Shown here: one piece after another, positions 36,736 to 46,830 of the stretch
Position numbering within the stretch: position 1 is the first letter of the stretch
Layout of the letters: each line of letters begins with the position of its first letter
Assembly: GCA_963839645.1 (NCBI GenBank)
Contig: CAWIVZ010000003.1
Location: 496,001 to 560,000, forward strand
Direction: 5' to 3'
Origin: PALSA-911 sp963839645
GTDB lineage: Bacteria; Pseudomonadota; Alphaproteobacteria; Acetobacterales; Acetobacteraceae
DNA length: 64,000 nt
Position numbers and translations under genes: made by a program
Notes under the pieces: model-generated
What the model was told of the DNA's origin: nothing
Databases searched by the model: none
The model's input: only the letters and a program-made list of their open reading frames with translations

Positions 36736-37944
36736 CTACGCGCCAGCGATCGTTCCGCTCGCCTCCAGCTCCGCTATCTCCCCGTCGGAATATCCGGCCT
36801 CTCGCAGGATCGTCCGGCTGTGTTCCCCGTAGCCGGGTGCAAGCGCCACCGGAACCTTCTCCGCGCCGCTCAGGGTGAACGGACTGTCCACCGTCATCAT
36901 GCCGGTATCGGCAAGCGGGCGAAGGAACCCGGCCGCCAGCGCCTGCGGGTCCGTTGCGATCTCGGCCGCCGTGCCGACGACGCCGAACGTGACACCGGCG
37001 GCGTCCAGCACCCCCCGCCACTCCGCCAGCATCTTCCCGGCGAAAACGGTGTCGAGGATATGGGTCAGCGCGGCCGCGTGGACGCGCCGCGCGCCGACAT
37101 CCACAAAGCGCGGGTCGGTTGTCAGGGATGGAATGCCGATCGCGTTTGCCAATGCCGGCCATTGGCGTTCGTTGATGGCGGCCAGCATGAACCAGCGATC
37201 GTCCAGGGTCCGATAGATGTTGGTGAGCGGGGTTATCGCTTCCTCCCGCGGCGGGCGCGGGGGAAACGGCACGCCGCAAAGTTGCGCCTGGATCAGGTAT
37301 CCGTTCGCCCACATGCCATTGGCCATCAGCGACGCGCGCACCTCTCCGCCCCGGCCTGTCTTCTCGCGCTGGTACAGCGCCGTGACAATGGCGCCGTATA
37401 GCGCGATGGCGGTGGGGCGGTCACCCATCGCGGCAACGGAGCGGGCCGGTATCGCATGGTGGTCAGGCCGAACCTCATCCATCAGGCCGGAGCGCGCCCA
37501 GTAAGCGGTCGCATCGAAGCCGGTCTTGCCGGCCTCCTCGCCGACCTCGCCGTATGCCGTCAGCGAAGCGTAGATCAGCCGCGGGCAGGTCTCGGCGAAG
37601 TCGGCATAGCGGATGCGCAGCCGTTCTCGCCCCGGCAGCGGCACGTTGGTGATGAACACATCGGCCTGGGAAACCAGCCGATCCAGCACGGCCTTGCCGG
37701 GCTTGGACTTCAGGTCCAGGGCCAGGCCCTTCTTGTTGCGGTTATCCATCAGCCAGGGGTGATTGTGCTCCGAGTGCGGCATGCCTGGCCGCCTGTATTG
37801 CGTCCTCCAGGCATCGCCCTCGCCTGGCGGCTCGATCTTGATGACCTCGGCGCCGAAATCCGCGAGCACGGTGGCCGCCGCGGGCGCCGCCACATAACTC
37901 GCGCAATCGATCACCTTCAGGCCCGCGAACAACGGTTCGGTCAT
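36736..37944 (-). CDS. CaiB/BaiF family (class III) CoA-transferase
   Basis: A 402-residue class III CoA-transferase. It begins FAGLKVIDCASYVAAPAAATVLADFGAEVIKIEPP. It carries DNRNKKGLALDLKSKPGKAV, the catalytic-Asp region GFDATAYWARSGLMDEV and PLTNIYRTLDDRWFMLAAIN. It transfers CoA between carboxylates; substrate unknown. It heads a minus-strand run that continues through the EthD gene to selB. Start ATG 37944. Confidence 0.88.
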   Translation of the reverse strand: MTEPLFAGLKVIDCASYVAAPAAATVLADFGAEVIKIEPPGEGDAWRTQYRRPGMPHSEHNHPWLMDNRNKKGLALDLKSKPGKAVLDRLVSQADVFITNVPLPGRERLRIRYADFAETCPRLIYASLTAYGEVGEEAGKTGFDATAYWARSGLMDEVRPDHHAIPARSVAAMGDRPTAIALYGAIVTALYQREKTGRGGEVRASLMANGMWANGYLIQAQLCGVPFPPRPPREEAITPLTNIYRTLDDRWFMLAAINERQWPALANAIGIPSLTTDPRFVDVGARRVHAAALTHILDTVFAGKMLAEWRGVLDAAGVTFGVVGTAAEIATDPQALAAGFLRPLADTGMMTVDSPFTLSGAEKVPVALAPGYGEHSRTILREAGYSDGEIAELEASGTIAGA

Positions 37945-38123
37945 GCCCCGGTCGCTCCCCTATCATTTTGCTCCGGTCAGGACCCGGCATTGCCCAGAGT
38001 GTCAGGCGAGACCCCGGTCTCCGTCAATTCCGCCGTCGCCCTGGATCGATCCATGGCGATTTTCTTCCCGCCGCAAACAAGGATCAGAGCAGGAGCGGCG
38101 ATTGCATCTGAGCCGATCCAGCT

Positions 38124-38660
38124 TTAGGCGCCGCAGCGCTTCACCGGCAGGAACGGTTCGGGGTCGATGGCCCGGCCGCCGTCCAGCAGCAGGCCAAAAT
38201 ACAGGTGTGTGCCGTAGGTTACGCCGGTGCGGCCCACCACCGCGATCTTTTCGCCGGCGGTGACGTGGCGCTTGCCTTCGGCGATCGCGGGGACGAGGCT
38301 GCCGAGGTGGGAGTAGAGCGTGATGTAGCCGCCGGCCGCGGATGAAACGGGGTTGCCGTGCTGGATCAGGATTTCCAGCCCGCCGGGTCCCTTTTTGTGC
38401 ACGGCGATGATCTGCCCGTCCGCCGCCGCCCGGATGGCTCCGCCGGCGGGCGCGGACAGGTCGATGCCTTTATGGAACCCCGAAGCGTTCGGCCCGATCC
38501 GCCGGCGGGGGCCGAACGGCGAGGTGACGCAGGTCGGCGAGACCGGCAGCGTCAGGCTGGCCGGTGCCGGCAGCGCCAGGGCCGGTCCAGGCTGAAGCGG
38601 CGCGCCAGCGAGCAGTGCCGGCAAGACAAGACATTTGGTCAACCATGGCTTTGGGCCCAT
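38124..38660 (-). CDS. M23/LytM-type peptidase-fold protein with altered zinc site
   Basis: About 178 residues: short hydrophobic leader (CLVLPALLAGAPL), then the LytM core: VTSPFGPRRRIGP, GFHKGIDLSAPAGGAIRAAADG (zinc ligands H and D), GGYITLYSHLGSLVPAIAEG and GRTGVTYGTHLYFGLLLDG. The last motif is normally H-x-H; here it is H-L-Y, so one zinc ligand is replaced by Tyr. That points to a non-catalytic role such as amidase activation, as in EnvC or NlpD. Start chosen at ATG 38660 because the signal sequence begins there; a longer frame to 38885 looks non-coding. Confidence 0.75.
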   Translation of the reverse strand: MGPKPWLTKCLVLPALLAGAPLQPGPALALPAPASLTLPVSPTCVTSPFGPRRRIGPNASGFHKGIDLSAPAGGAIRAAADGQIIAVHKKGPGGLEILIQHGNPVSSAAGGYITLYSHLGSLVPAIAEGKRHVTAGEKIAVVGRTGVTYGTHLYFGLLLDGGRAIDPEPFLPVKRCGA

Positions 38661-38970
38661 CTGGGCGATCCACCTCTTCCACTCGGCATTCCCCTCATAG
38701 CAGAGAATGGCCACAGGCTGAGTTGGTTGGCTCGGGCATCGCGCCGGACCGAAACTTCGCTTCATGCGACGCGGCGATCGCGGTGGCGCCTTCCGTGACG
38801 GCCTGCAGGGTCGAGATGCGGGATGACAGGCCGCATTCGCGCCCGCTCCTGGAAACGGCGATATCGTCGTGGCGGGGCGCGGCATCTGCCGGGAAGGTTG
38901 ATGGCGGGTGAATGGCCGGCTGGTACCGCGTGGATTGCCACCCCGGCCAAAGCCGCATTAGGCTCTGCGC
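38661..38970. other. 310-bp divergent intergenic region
   Basis: Between the M23-like gene and the racemase gene. The minus frame of the M23 gene remains open through much of it, but residues there show no family similarity or signal sequence. No RNA gene or clear operator seen. Confidence 0.4.
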
Positions 38971-40110
38971 ATGGGACCCTTATCAGGCTTGAAAATCGTT
39001 GAATTCGCCGGCATCGGACCTGGTCCGATGGCCGCGATGCTGTTGGCCGACATGGGCGCGGAGGTGCTGCGCATCGACCGCGCGGAACCGACCGATCTCG
39101 GCAGCAAGCGCCCGCCGCGCTTCGATCTGCTGCGGCGCAACCGCAAGGTCGTGCGGCTGGATCTGAAGCAGAAGGAGGCGGTGGCCTTCGCGCTGGATCT
39201 GGTTGCCAAGGCCGACGCGCTGCTGGAAGGCTTCCGGCCCGGCGTCATGGAACGCCTCGGGCTCGGCCCGGATGTCTGCCTGGCGCGCAATCCGAAACTG
39301 GTGTTCGGCCGCATGACCGGCTGGGGCCAGGACGGGCCGATGGCGCATGCCGCCGGCCATGACCTGAACTATATCGCGCTGACCGGTGCGCTCGACAGCA
39401 TCGGCCGCAAGGGCGGGCCGCCGACGCCGCCGCTGAACCTCGTTGGCGATTTCGGCGGCGGGGCGCTGTATCTGGCGATGGGGATGCTGGCCGCGATCAT
39501 CGAATGCAAGAATTCCGGCAAGGGCCAGGTGGTGGACGCGGCGATGGTGGACGGCGCGTCCTCGCTGATGACCGCCGCCTACGGCATGCACGCCGCCGGC
39601 CTGTCCAACGGCGGGCGCGGCGGCAACATGCTGGATTCAGGCGCGTATTTCTACGACGTGTATGAATGTTCCGACGGCAAGTATGTCTCCATCGCCTGCA
39701 TCGAGGGACGGTTTCACGCAGAACTACTGAGCCGACTGGCCATCGACCCGCAATCCCTGCCGCCGCAGCTGGACCGTTCCAACTGGCATATCGCGCGGGA
39801 GAAGTTCACCGCGATCTTCAAGACCCGGACGCGTGAGGAATGGACCGCCCTGCTGGAAGGCACCGACACCTGCTTCGCGCCGGTGCTGTCGGTGGCGGAG
39901 GCGCCGCGCCATCCGCACAACATCGCCCGCGGCACCTTCATCGAGCTGGATGGCGTGGTGCAGCCCGGGCCGGCGCCGCGGTTTTCCCGTACCGCCCTGG
40001 GCACGCCGCTGCCCCCGGACGCGCCCGGCAGCGATGACGCCGACGCGGTACTGGGTTCCTGGGGGTTCAGTGCATCCGCGATCGCGGCGGCCCGGCCGTT
40101 GCTCGGCTGA
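38971..40110 (+). CDS. alpha-methylacyl-CoA racemase-like CaiB-family protein
   Basis: A 379-residue family III protein closer to alpha-methylacyl-CoA racemase than to transferases. It has FAGIGPGPMAAMLLADMGAE, GFRPGVMERLGLGPDVC, GRMTGWGQDGPMAHAAGHDL then NYIALTGAL (catalytic His near residue 130), and NLVGDFGGGALYLAMGML (catalytic Asp). It epimerises 2-methylacyl-CoAs so that branched chains can enter beta-oxidation. The acyl-CoA ligase gene lies convergent just downstream. Confidence 0.85.
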   Translation: MGPLSGLKIVEFAGIGPGPMAAMLLADMGAEVLRIDRAEPTDLGSKRPPRFDLLRRNRKVVRLDLKQKEAVAFALDLVAKADALLEGFRPGVMERLGLGPDVCLARNPKLVFGRMTGWGQDGPMAHAAGHDLNYIALTGALDSIGRKGGPPTPPLNLVGDFGGGALYLAMGMLAAIIECKNSGKGQVVDAAMVDGASSLMTAAYGMHAAGLSNGGRGGNMLDSGAYFYDVYECSDGKYVSIACIEGRFHAELLSRLAIDPQSLPPQLDRSNWHIAREKFTAIFKTRTREEWTALLEGTDTCFAPVLSVAEAPRHPHNIARGTFIELDGVVQPGPAPRFSRTALGTPLPPDAPGSDDADAVLGSWGFSASAIAAARPLLG

Positions 40111-40151
40111 GGCCGCAGCCGGGGGCGCAGTCGGGGGCGCGCGGGGCGGGT

Positions 40152-41792
40152 TCAGCCCTGCACCGCCAGGTGCCCGTGGTATTTGGCGCGCAGTTCGGTT
40201 TTCAGCAGCTTGCCGGTGGCGGTGTGCGGCAGAGTTTCGACGAAGATCACGTCGTCCGGCATCCACCATTTGGCGATCTTGTCGGACAGGAAATCCAGGA
40301 TCGATTGCTTGTCCGGCGTGCGGCCGGGCTTGGCCTGGACGATCAGCAGCGGGCGCTCCTGCCAGACCGGATGATCGATGGCGATCACCGCCGCCTCGAA
40401 CACGTCGGGATGGGAGACGGCGAGGTTCTCGATCTCGATGGAGGAGATCCACTCGCCACCGGATTTGATCACGTCCTTCAGCCGGTCCGTCAGCTGCACG
40501 TAGCCGTCCGGGTCGATGGTGGCGACATCGCCGGTGCCGAACCAGCCGTCTTCGTCCACCACCCGGCCGCCTTCGTTCTTGAAGTAGCCGGAGATCACCC
40601 AGTTGCCGCGCACCTTCAGTTCGCCGACGGCTTTGCCGTCATGCGGCAGAGGCTCGCCATCGGGGCCGGACAGTTTCAGTTCGACCCCATATACCTGCCG
40701 GCCCTGCTTCAGTTGCATGGCGATCGTGGCTTCCCGGTCGGTCAGGTCGTGCTTGTGCAGCGGCGAGCCGACGGTGACGAGCGGACTGGTTTCCGTCATG
40801 CCCCAGGCATGCAGCAGGAAGACGCCGAGCAGGTCGTGGAATTTCTCGATGATGGCGCGTGGCGGTGCGGTGCCGCCCGCGAACACCGATTTCAGTTGCA
40901 GCTTCGACAGATCTAGCTGCGTTCTGTTGTTTTCCAGCCAGGCGAGGAAATTCAGCCAGATGGTGGGGATGCCGCCGGCCTTGGTGCAGGCTTCCTGTTC
41001 CAGCAGCAGATACAGGCTTTCGGGGTCCAGCTTCGGCCCGGGCAGCACCAGCTTGGCGCCGCACATCGCCGCGGCGAAGGGGATGGACCAGGCGTTGGCG
41101 TGAAACAGCGGCACCACGACCAGGATGCTGTCGAGGCCGGAGAAGGCGAAACTGTCGGCCGCGCAGGCGCCGAAGGCATGCAGCACGGTGGAGCGGTGGC
41201 TGTACAGCACGCCCTTCGGATGGCCGGTCGTGCCGGAGGTGTAGCAAAGGGTGGAGGCGGTGTTCTCGTCGAAGCTCGGCCAGTCATAGGCCGGCGAGGC
41301 GGCCGCCAGCAGGTCCTCGTAGCAAATCAGGTTGTCCACCTGCACGGAAGGCAGCTCGGCCCGGTCGCACAGCGCCACCCAGGCGCGCACCAGCGGCAGA
41401 TGCGGTGCGAGTTGCTCGACCAAGGGCACGAAGACGGGATCGAAGAAAACCACGCCGTCCTCGGCGTGGTTCAGGATGTAGACCAGCTGCTCGGGGAACA
41501 GCCTGGGATTGACCGTGTGCAGGATGCGGCCGGCACCGGTTACTCCGTAATACAGTTCCAGGTGCCGGTAGCCGTTCCAGGCCAGCGTTGCCACCCGGTC
41601 GCCGGGCTGCGCGCCCAGGGTTGCCAGCGCATTGGCCAGGCGCTTCGCGCGGGCAGCGATCCGCGCGTATGTCGTGCGGTGGAAAGCGCCGGCGGGATCG
41701 CGGGAGACGATTTCCCGATCGCCGTGGAACCGGTCGGCGTAGTCGACCAGGCTGGATATCAATAGCGGCCGCTGCTGCATCAGCCCGAGCAT
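40152..41792 (-). CDS. AMP-forming acyl-CoA synthetase (fatty-acid-CoA ligase type)
   Basis: A 546-residue ANL-superfamily ligase. Motifs in order: P-loop-like CYTSGTTGHPKGVLYSHRS, HAWGMTETSPLV, GWFGTGDVATIDPDGYVQLT, DRLKDVIKSGGEWISSIEIE and the catalytic Lys near the end in HTATGKLLKTELR. It activates carboxylic acids to acyl-CoA through an acyl-adenylate. Sequence style is that of medium/long-chain ligases. GGAGG is 6 nt upstream of ATG 41792. Confidence 0.93.
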   Translation of the reverse strand: MLGLMQQRPLLISSLVDYADRFHGDREIVSRDPAGAFHRTTYARIAARAKRLANALATLGAQPGDRVATLAWNGYRHLELYYGVTGAGRILHTVNPRLFPEQLVYILNHAEDGVVFFDPVFVPLVEQLAPHLPLVRAWVALCDRAELPSVQVDNLICYEDLLAAASPAYDWPSFDENTASTLCYTSGTTGHPKGVLYSHRSTVLHAFGACAADSFAFSGLDSILVVVPLFHANAWSIPFAAAMCGAKLVLPGPKLDPESLYLLLEQEACTKAGGIPTIWLNFLAWLENNRTQLDLSKLQLKSVFAGGTAPPRAIIEKFHDLLGVFLLHAWGMTETSPLVTVGSPLHKHDLTDREATIAMQLKQGRQVYGVELKLSGPDGEPLPHDGKAVGELKVRGNWVISGYFKNEGGRVVDEDGWFGTGDVATIDPDGYVQLTDRLKDVIKSGGEWISSIEIENLAVSHPDVFEAAVIAIDHPVWQERPLLIVQAKPGRTPDKQSILDFLSDKIAKWWMPDDVIFVETLPHTATGKLLKTELRAKYHGHLAVQG

Positions 41793-41888
41793 CGGAACCT
41801 CCCTTATCGAGCGGGTCGGTTTCGTGCCCGCCTTGTCATCGGCAGGCTAGGCGGCGAACGCTACAGCCGCAACAAGTTCCTCGCGCCC

Positions 41889-42563
41889 TCAATCCGCGTG
41901 GAATGTGGTGAACACCCCTACGGCCTCGCGCGGCGCGACCAGTTCGTTGGCCTTTTCCGATTTGTCCTCGTAGCCCAGCGCCATGCCGCAGACCACCAAT
42001 TCGTTCGCGGGGACGGACAGCTGGCGGCGGATGATTTCGTGGTAGTTCGCGAACGCGGCCTGCGGGCAGGTGTCCAGGCCGGCGCCGCGGGCGGCGATCA
42101 TGATGTTCTCCAGGAACATGCCGAGATCGAGCCAGCTGCCAAGGCCGAGATCGCGGTCGAGGGTGAACATCATGCCGACGGGTGCGCCGAAGAAATCGAA
42201 GTTGCGGCCGGACTGGCGCTTGGTGCCCTCCCGGTCGCCCTTGCCGATGCCGAGCAGCCCGTACAGCGCCCAGCCGATCTGCCGACGGCGGCCGAGATAG
42301 GGTTCCTTCCATTCCTGCGGATAATACTGGTACTCGATGGACGGGTGCTGGTCCGCCTCGTGCGCTGCGAGGATTTCCGCGCATAGCCGATCGCGCGCCG
42401 CGCCGGTGAGGACATGCACCCGCCAGGGCTGGGTGTTGGTCATGCTGGGCGCGCGGCTGGCGAGGGTCAGGATTTCCTCGATCGCGCCCCGCTCGACAGG
42501 CTGGGGAGTGAACCCGCGCACGCTGCGGCGGGTGGCGAGGGCGGCGGCGACTTGCGGCTGCAT
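41889..42563 (-). CDS. nitroreductase family protein
   Basis: A 224-residue FMN-dependent nitroreductase-fold protein. It opens ALATRRSVRGFTPQPVERGA, then ILTLASRAPSMTNTQPWRVH, LGSWLDLGMFLENIMIAARG, GLDTCPQAAFANYHEIIRRQ and VVCGMALGYEDKSEKAN. The RRSVRxF start and S-NTQPW binding loop for FMN are intact. AAGGAA is 6 nt before ATG 42563. It reduces quinones, nitroaromatics or enones with NAD(P)H; natural substrate unknown. Confidence 0.9.
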   Translation of the reverse strand: MQPQVAAALATRRSVRGFTPQPVERGAIEEILTLASRAPSMTNTQPWRVHVLTGAARDRLCAEILAAHEADQHPSIEYQYYPQEWKEPYLGRRRQIGWALYGLLGIGKGDREGTKRQSGRNFDFFGAPVGMMFTLDRDLGLGSWLDLGMFLENIMIAARGAGLDTCPQAAFANYHEIIRRQLSVPANELVVCGMALGYEDKSEKANELVAPREAVGVFTTFHAD

Positions 42564-42597
42564 GGCGGTTCCTTCAACGATCTTGCGCGGCAGTGTA

Positions 42598-42664
42598 CCG
42601 GGTGTTGGGTGGCGTCGCCATGCGGCGCTGCCGGGGTGTTTGGTGGCGCCGCCATGCGGCGCTA
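42598..42664. repeat. two-unit tandem direct repeat
   Basis: Units of 33 and 34 bp (42598-42630, 42631-42664), both running CCGGG-TGTT-GGTGGCG-CGCCATGCGGCGCT with only a few differences. It lies in the divergent promoter region between the nitroreductase and the flavoprotein genes. Confidence 0.8.
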
Positions 42665-42695
42665 GCCTCACTTTTCCCTGCCCGGAGTTGTTGCG

Positions 42696-44016
42696 ATGTC
42701 TCCACCTGTCGATCCCGTCGCCTCCGACACGCAATTGCCGCGCCATGCCTCTGTCGTCGTGGTCGGCGGCGGGATCGTCGGCGTTTGCACCGCGCTGTTC
42801 CTGGCGCAGAAGGGGCATTCCGTCGCGCTCTGCGAGAAGGGCCGTATCGGCGCCGAGCAGTCCAGCCGCAACTGGGGCTGGTGCCGGACCCTGGGCCGGG
42901 ACCCGCGTGAAATTCCGCTGAGCATCGAAAGCCTGCGGTTCTGGCGCGGCATGAACCAGCTGGCTGAAAAGGAGACCGGGTTCCGCCAGGCCGGCATCGT
43001 CTATCTGTTCGATACGGAACAGCAGATGGCCGCGCAGGAGGCGTGGGCGAAGGAAGCGCGGACCTACCAGATCGACGTGCGCGCCCTGCGCGGCGCGGAG
43101 CTTGCGGCGGTGGCGCCGGGCGCGGCGCGCCCGTTCGTCGGCGGGATGTATACGCCGACCGATGGCCGGGCCGAGCCGGCGCAGGCGGCGCCGGCGATCG
43201 CCGAGGCGGCCCGGCGGCTGGGTGCGGGTATCTTCACCGGCTGCGCCGTGCGCGGGATCGAGACCGAGGGCGGGCGGGTCACCGCCGCCGTGACCGAGCG
43301 CGGCCGCATCGCTGTGCGATGCCGTGGTGCTGGCGGGCGGCGCCTGGTCGCGGCTGTTCTGCGGCAATCTCGGCCTCGATCTGCCGCAACTGAAGGTGCT
43401 GAGCTCGGTGATGCGGACCGAGCCGCTTTCCGGGCCGCCGGAGATGACGATGGGGGCCTCGGATTTCGCGTTCCGCAAGCGGCTGGACGGCGGCTATTCG
43501 ATCGCCCGTCGCAACGCCAGCATTTCGGAGATCGTGCCCGACAGCTTCCGCCTGTTCGGCGATTTCCTGCCCGCCTACCGCAGCGACTGGCGCGATCTGC
43601 GGTTGCGGCTGAACGGCAAGTTCCTGCAGGAATGGCGCATGAAGCGGCGCTGGTCACTGGATGAGGAAACGCCGTTCGAACAGACCCGCGTGCTCGACCC
43701 CGCGCCGACCGCCGGGCTGTTGGAAGAAGCCCGCAAGAACCTTGCGAACGCCTTCCCGGCTTTCGCCGGGATGCGGATCGCGGAGAGCTGGGCGGGCATG
43801 ATCGACGTGACGCCGGATGCGGTGCCGGTGATCTCCGGCGTGGATGCGATACCCGGTTTCTTCATCGCCACGGGCTTCTCCGGCCACGGCTTCGGCATCG
43901 GGCCGGGGGCGGGGCGGCTGATGGCGGACCTGGTGGCGGGCGATCCGCCGATCGTGGACCCGGCGCCGTTTCGTTTCAGCCGTTTCAGCGACGGGTCGGT
44001 GCTGAAGCCGCATTAG
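42696..44016 (+). CDS. DadA-like FAD-dependent oxidoreductase (DAO family), one frameshift
   Basis: About 439 residues after removing an extra G near 43314 (ERGRIA-CDAVVLAGGAWSR). N-terminal FAD fold is SVVVVGGGIVGVCTALFLAQ with KGHSVALCEKG. SSRNWGWCRTLGRDPREIPL suits amine or amino-acid oxidases of the DAO family. The C-part has AESWAGMIDVTPDAVPVISG and FFIATGFSGHGFGIGPGAGR, the terminal FAD motif. It probably oxidises a D-amino acid, sarcosine-like amine or betaine derivative. Single gene. Confidence 0.83.
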
Positions 44017-44022
44017 CGACGA

Positions 44023-45188
44023 TCAGCGATATGCGCGGAAGAACCCCCGCATATCCTCGACCAGCAGATCCCCGTTCTCCATCGCGGGGAAATGGCCGCC
44101 CGTCGCGTGGTCGCGCCGGTGCTGCACGTTGAAGGCGCGGCGCACCCAGCTGTCCGGCGCCGGGCGGGCGATGTCGTTGGGGAACAGGAACACGCCGGTG
44201 GGGACGTGGACGAACTCGCCCGGCTTCAGGGTGGAGGAAGTGCCGTCGACCAGAGAGCGGTAGATCCAGCTTGCCGCATTGGATCCGCCGATCCAGGTAC
44301 AGCATCACGTTGGTCAGCAGATGATCGAGGTCGAACGGCGGCGGCGCGTTCTGGCCGGGGATGGTCCAGCCGTGGAACTTTTCCAGGATCCAGGCGGCCA
44401 GCCCGGCGGGGCTGTCGGTAAGGGCATAGGCCAGGGTTTGCGGCTTGGTGCCCTGGATCTGCTGATAGGCGGTCTCGCCGTCCCGGCGCTGCTGGGCGGC
44501 CTTTACCCAGGCGCGTTCTGCCTCGGTCATCGGCGGGTCGGCCTCGCCGATGAACGGGCGAAAGCCGATCATGTTCAGGTGAATGGCGGCGAGGTTGCGC
44601 GGATGATCGAGCGCCAGCCAGGAGGTTACCATTGAGCCCCAATCGCCGCCCTGCGCCACATAGCGTTCGCAGCCCAGCACATCCACCATCAGCCGGCTCC
44701 AGACCGGGGCGATGTCGCGCGGGCCGATCGGCGCATCCGGCGGATCGGAGAAGCCATAGCCGGGCAGGCTGGGAGCGACCACGGTGAACGCATCGGCGGG
44801 GTTGCCGCCGAAGCGCTCGGGGTGGGCGAGTTTCTCGATGATGTCGAGGAACTCCACCACCGATCCCGGCCAGCCATGGGTGATGACGAGCGGCATCGGC
44901 GCCGGGCCGGAGCCGCGTTCGAGGATGAAATGTACAGCGCGGCCGTCGATGCGGGTCTTGTAGTTGGGGAAGCGCGTTGATGCGGGCTTCCCATTTGCGC
45001 CAGTCGTAACGGTCGCGCCAATGCGCCACGACATCGCGCATGTAGGCGAGGCTGGTGCCGTGCCGCCAGGGCGGCCCGGCCGGTTCCTGGGCCGGGAGCC
45101 GCGTATTGGCCAGGCGCTGTTTCAGATCGGCCAGGACCGCATCCGGAACGGCCAGGGTGAAGGGGTTCGCAGCAAAATCCGTTCGCAT
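44023..45188 (-). CDS. epoxide hydrolase (alpha/beta fold with EHN domain), two frameshifts
   Basis: About 387 residues after removing extra bases near 44973 and 44299. The N-terminal EHN lid begins FTLAVPDAVLADLKQRLANTRLP. The core follows: PLVITHGWPGSVVEFLDIIE (oxyanion HGWPG), YVAQGGDWGSMVTSWLAL (nucleophile Asp), NAASWIYRSLVDG and the closing GGHFPAMENGDLLVEDMRGF (catalytic His). Stop TGA at 44023-44025. It opens epoxides to diols. The MFS gene 27 nt upstream on the same strand may be co-transcribed. Confidence 0.83.
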
Positions 45189-45215
45189 GTCCGGGCCATC
45201 CTTTGGTGATTGCTA

Positions 45216-46546
45216 CTACTCCACCGGGACGGCGCCAGGAAGGTCCTCGACGATCAGTCTCGGGTTCGGCACCTGCTCCAGTTCCTTGTCGTGGCCGATG
45301 CAGAGCATTACGACCGAGGCGACGATGCTGACGCCGGCGACGACCAGGAAGCCGCCAGAGAAGCTGCCGGTGGCATCCTTGATGCGGCCGATGATCATCG
45401 GACCGACGAAGCCGGCGATGTTGGCGATGGAGTTGATGAAGGCGATGCCGGCGGCCGCGGCCGTGCCCGACAGGAACGCCGTGGGCATGGCCCAGAAGGC
45501 CGGCAGGTACGGAGAAGGCACCGAACCCGGCCAGGCACAGCCAGGCCATCTTGACGTAGGGATCGGGGATCACCGCGGCGGCGCCGAGTCCGAGGCCGGT
45601 CAGCAGCAGGGCGATCACCGTGTGGCTGCGCCGCTCCAGCAGCCGGTCCGACCGGCGGCCGTACCAGATCATGCCGATGGTGCCGACCAGGAACGGAATG
45701 GCGGTGATCAGGCCGGTCTGCATGTTGGTGACGCCGAAGGCCTTGACCACTTGGGGCAGGAAGTACCGACAGGCCGTAGATGGAGTAGGCGATCGAGATG
45801 CCGGCAATGCCCAGCGCCAGAACCTTCGGGTTGGTCAGTGCCTGCAAGACGCTATGGCTTTGCACAGCCTCGCGATGGTTGAGTTCGTCTTCCTGCCGCC
45901 CGACCAGCCAGTCGCGCTCATCGGCGGCGAGCCATTTGGCGTCCGAAGGTTTCTCGGTCAGGTAGAAATAGACCACGACGGCGAGGATTACCGCGGGAAT
46001 GGCTTCGAGGATGAAGACCCATTGCCAGCCTTTCAGGCCGAAACCGCCGTCGAGATAGAGCACGAAGCTGGACAGCGGCGCGCCGATCACCGCCGACAAC
46101 GGGATGGCGGCCATGAACATGCCGATGATCCGGCCGCGGTAGGCGGCGGGGAACCAGAGCGTCAGGTAGAAGATGATGCCGGGGAAGAAGCCGGCCTCGG
46201 CGGCGCCGAGCAGGAAACGGATGATGTAAAATCCCGTCTCGCCGGTGATGAACGCCATGCAGCCGGAGAGGATGCCCCAGGTGAACATGATCCGCGCGAT
46301 CCAGCGTCGCGCGCCGACGCGCACCAGGATCAGGTTCGACGGGGTTTCCAGCAGAAAGTAGCTGAGGAAGAAAATACCGGCGCCGGTGCCATAGACAGTG
46401 GCGGAGAACGCCAGGTCCTTGTTCATTTCGAGCGCGGCAAAACTCAGGTTCACCCGGTCCAGATAGGCGACGAAATAACACAGGATCAGAAAGGGTATGA
46501 GCCTCGCCGAGACCTTGGCCATCGTGCGCGTTTCGATGTCTTCCAC
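45216..46546 (-). CDS. MFS transporter, anion:cation symporter (ACS) type, two frameshifts
   Basis: About 443 residues, twelve predicted membrane helices. It starts KVSARLIPFLILCYFVAYLD and RVNLSFAALEMNKDL, the ACS-family signature of hexuronate, tartrate and phthalate carriers. It continues FFLSYFLLETPSNLILVRVG, RFLLGAAEAGFFPGIIFYLT and LWFPAAYRGRIIGMFMAAIP. Two extra Gs (near 45766 and 45510) split the C-half: YFLPQVVKAFGVTNMQTGLI and YLPAFWAMPTAFLSGTAAAA. Start GTG 46546 with GGGGAG about 7 nt upstream. Probably imports a carboxylate. Confidence 0.85.
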
Positions 46547-46830
46547 GTCGTTTCTCCCCGTTGGGCATGCCGCCTCTCGGCGGTTCGTTGCCGGTACCGC
46601 GTCGGAGGGTGAATATTCGGGCAGCAATCGTACCCATGCCCGTTCAGACCCCGACATCCAGATCGTGACGAGTGCTTCGTCTTATCGGAACGACGTGGTG
46701 CCTGTGGCCCACGTCCGGGCGGGTGGTTGCGCCTCCCTGGTTGTATTTCTTCTGCGGCGATGATCAGCGGAATCCGAGGCCGGCGTCAAATCCCGATCGC
46801 GGGACGGATCCGGTCCCCGGATCAGGCGCC

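Noticed and set aside
36072..38123. tRNA-Sec (selC) or selA near selB
   Set aside because: Checked both strands of the gaps around selB for a tRNA T-arm and long acceptor; none found, and no SelA-like frame exists in the window.
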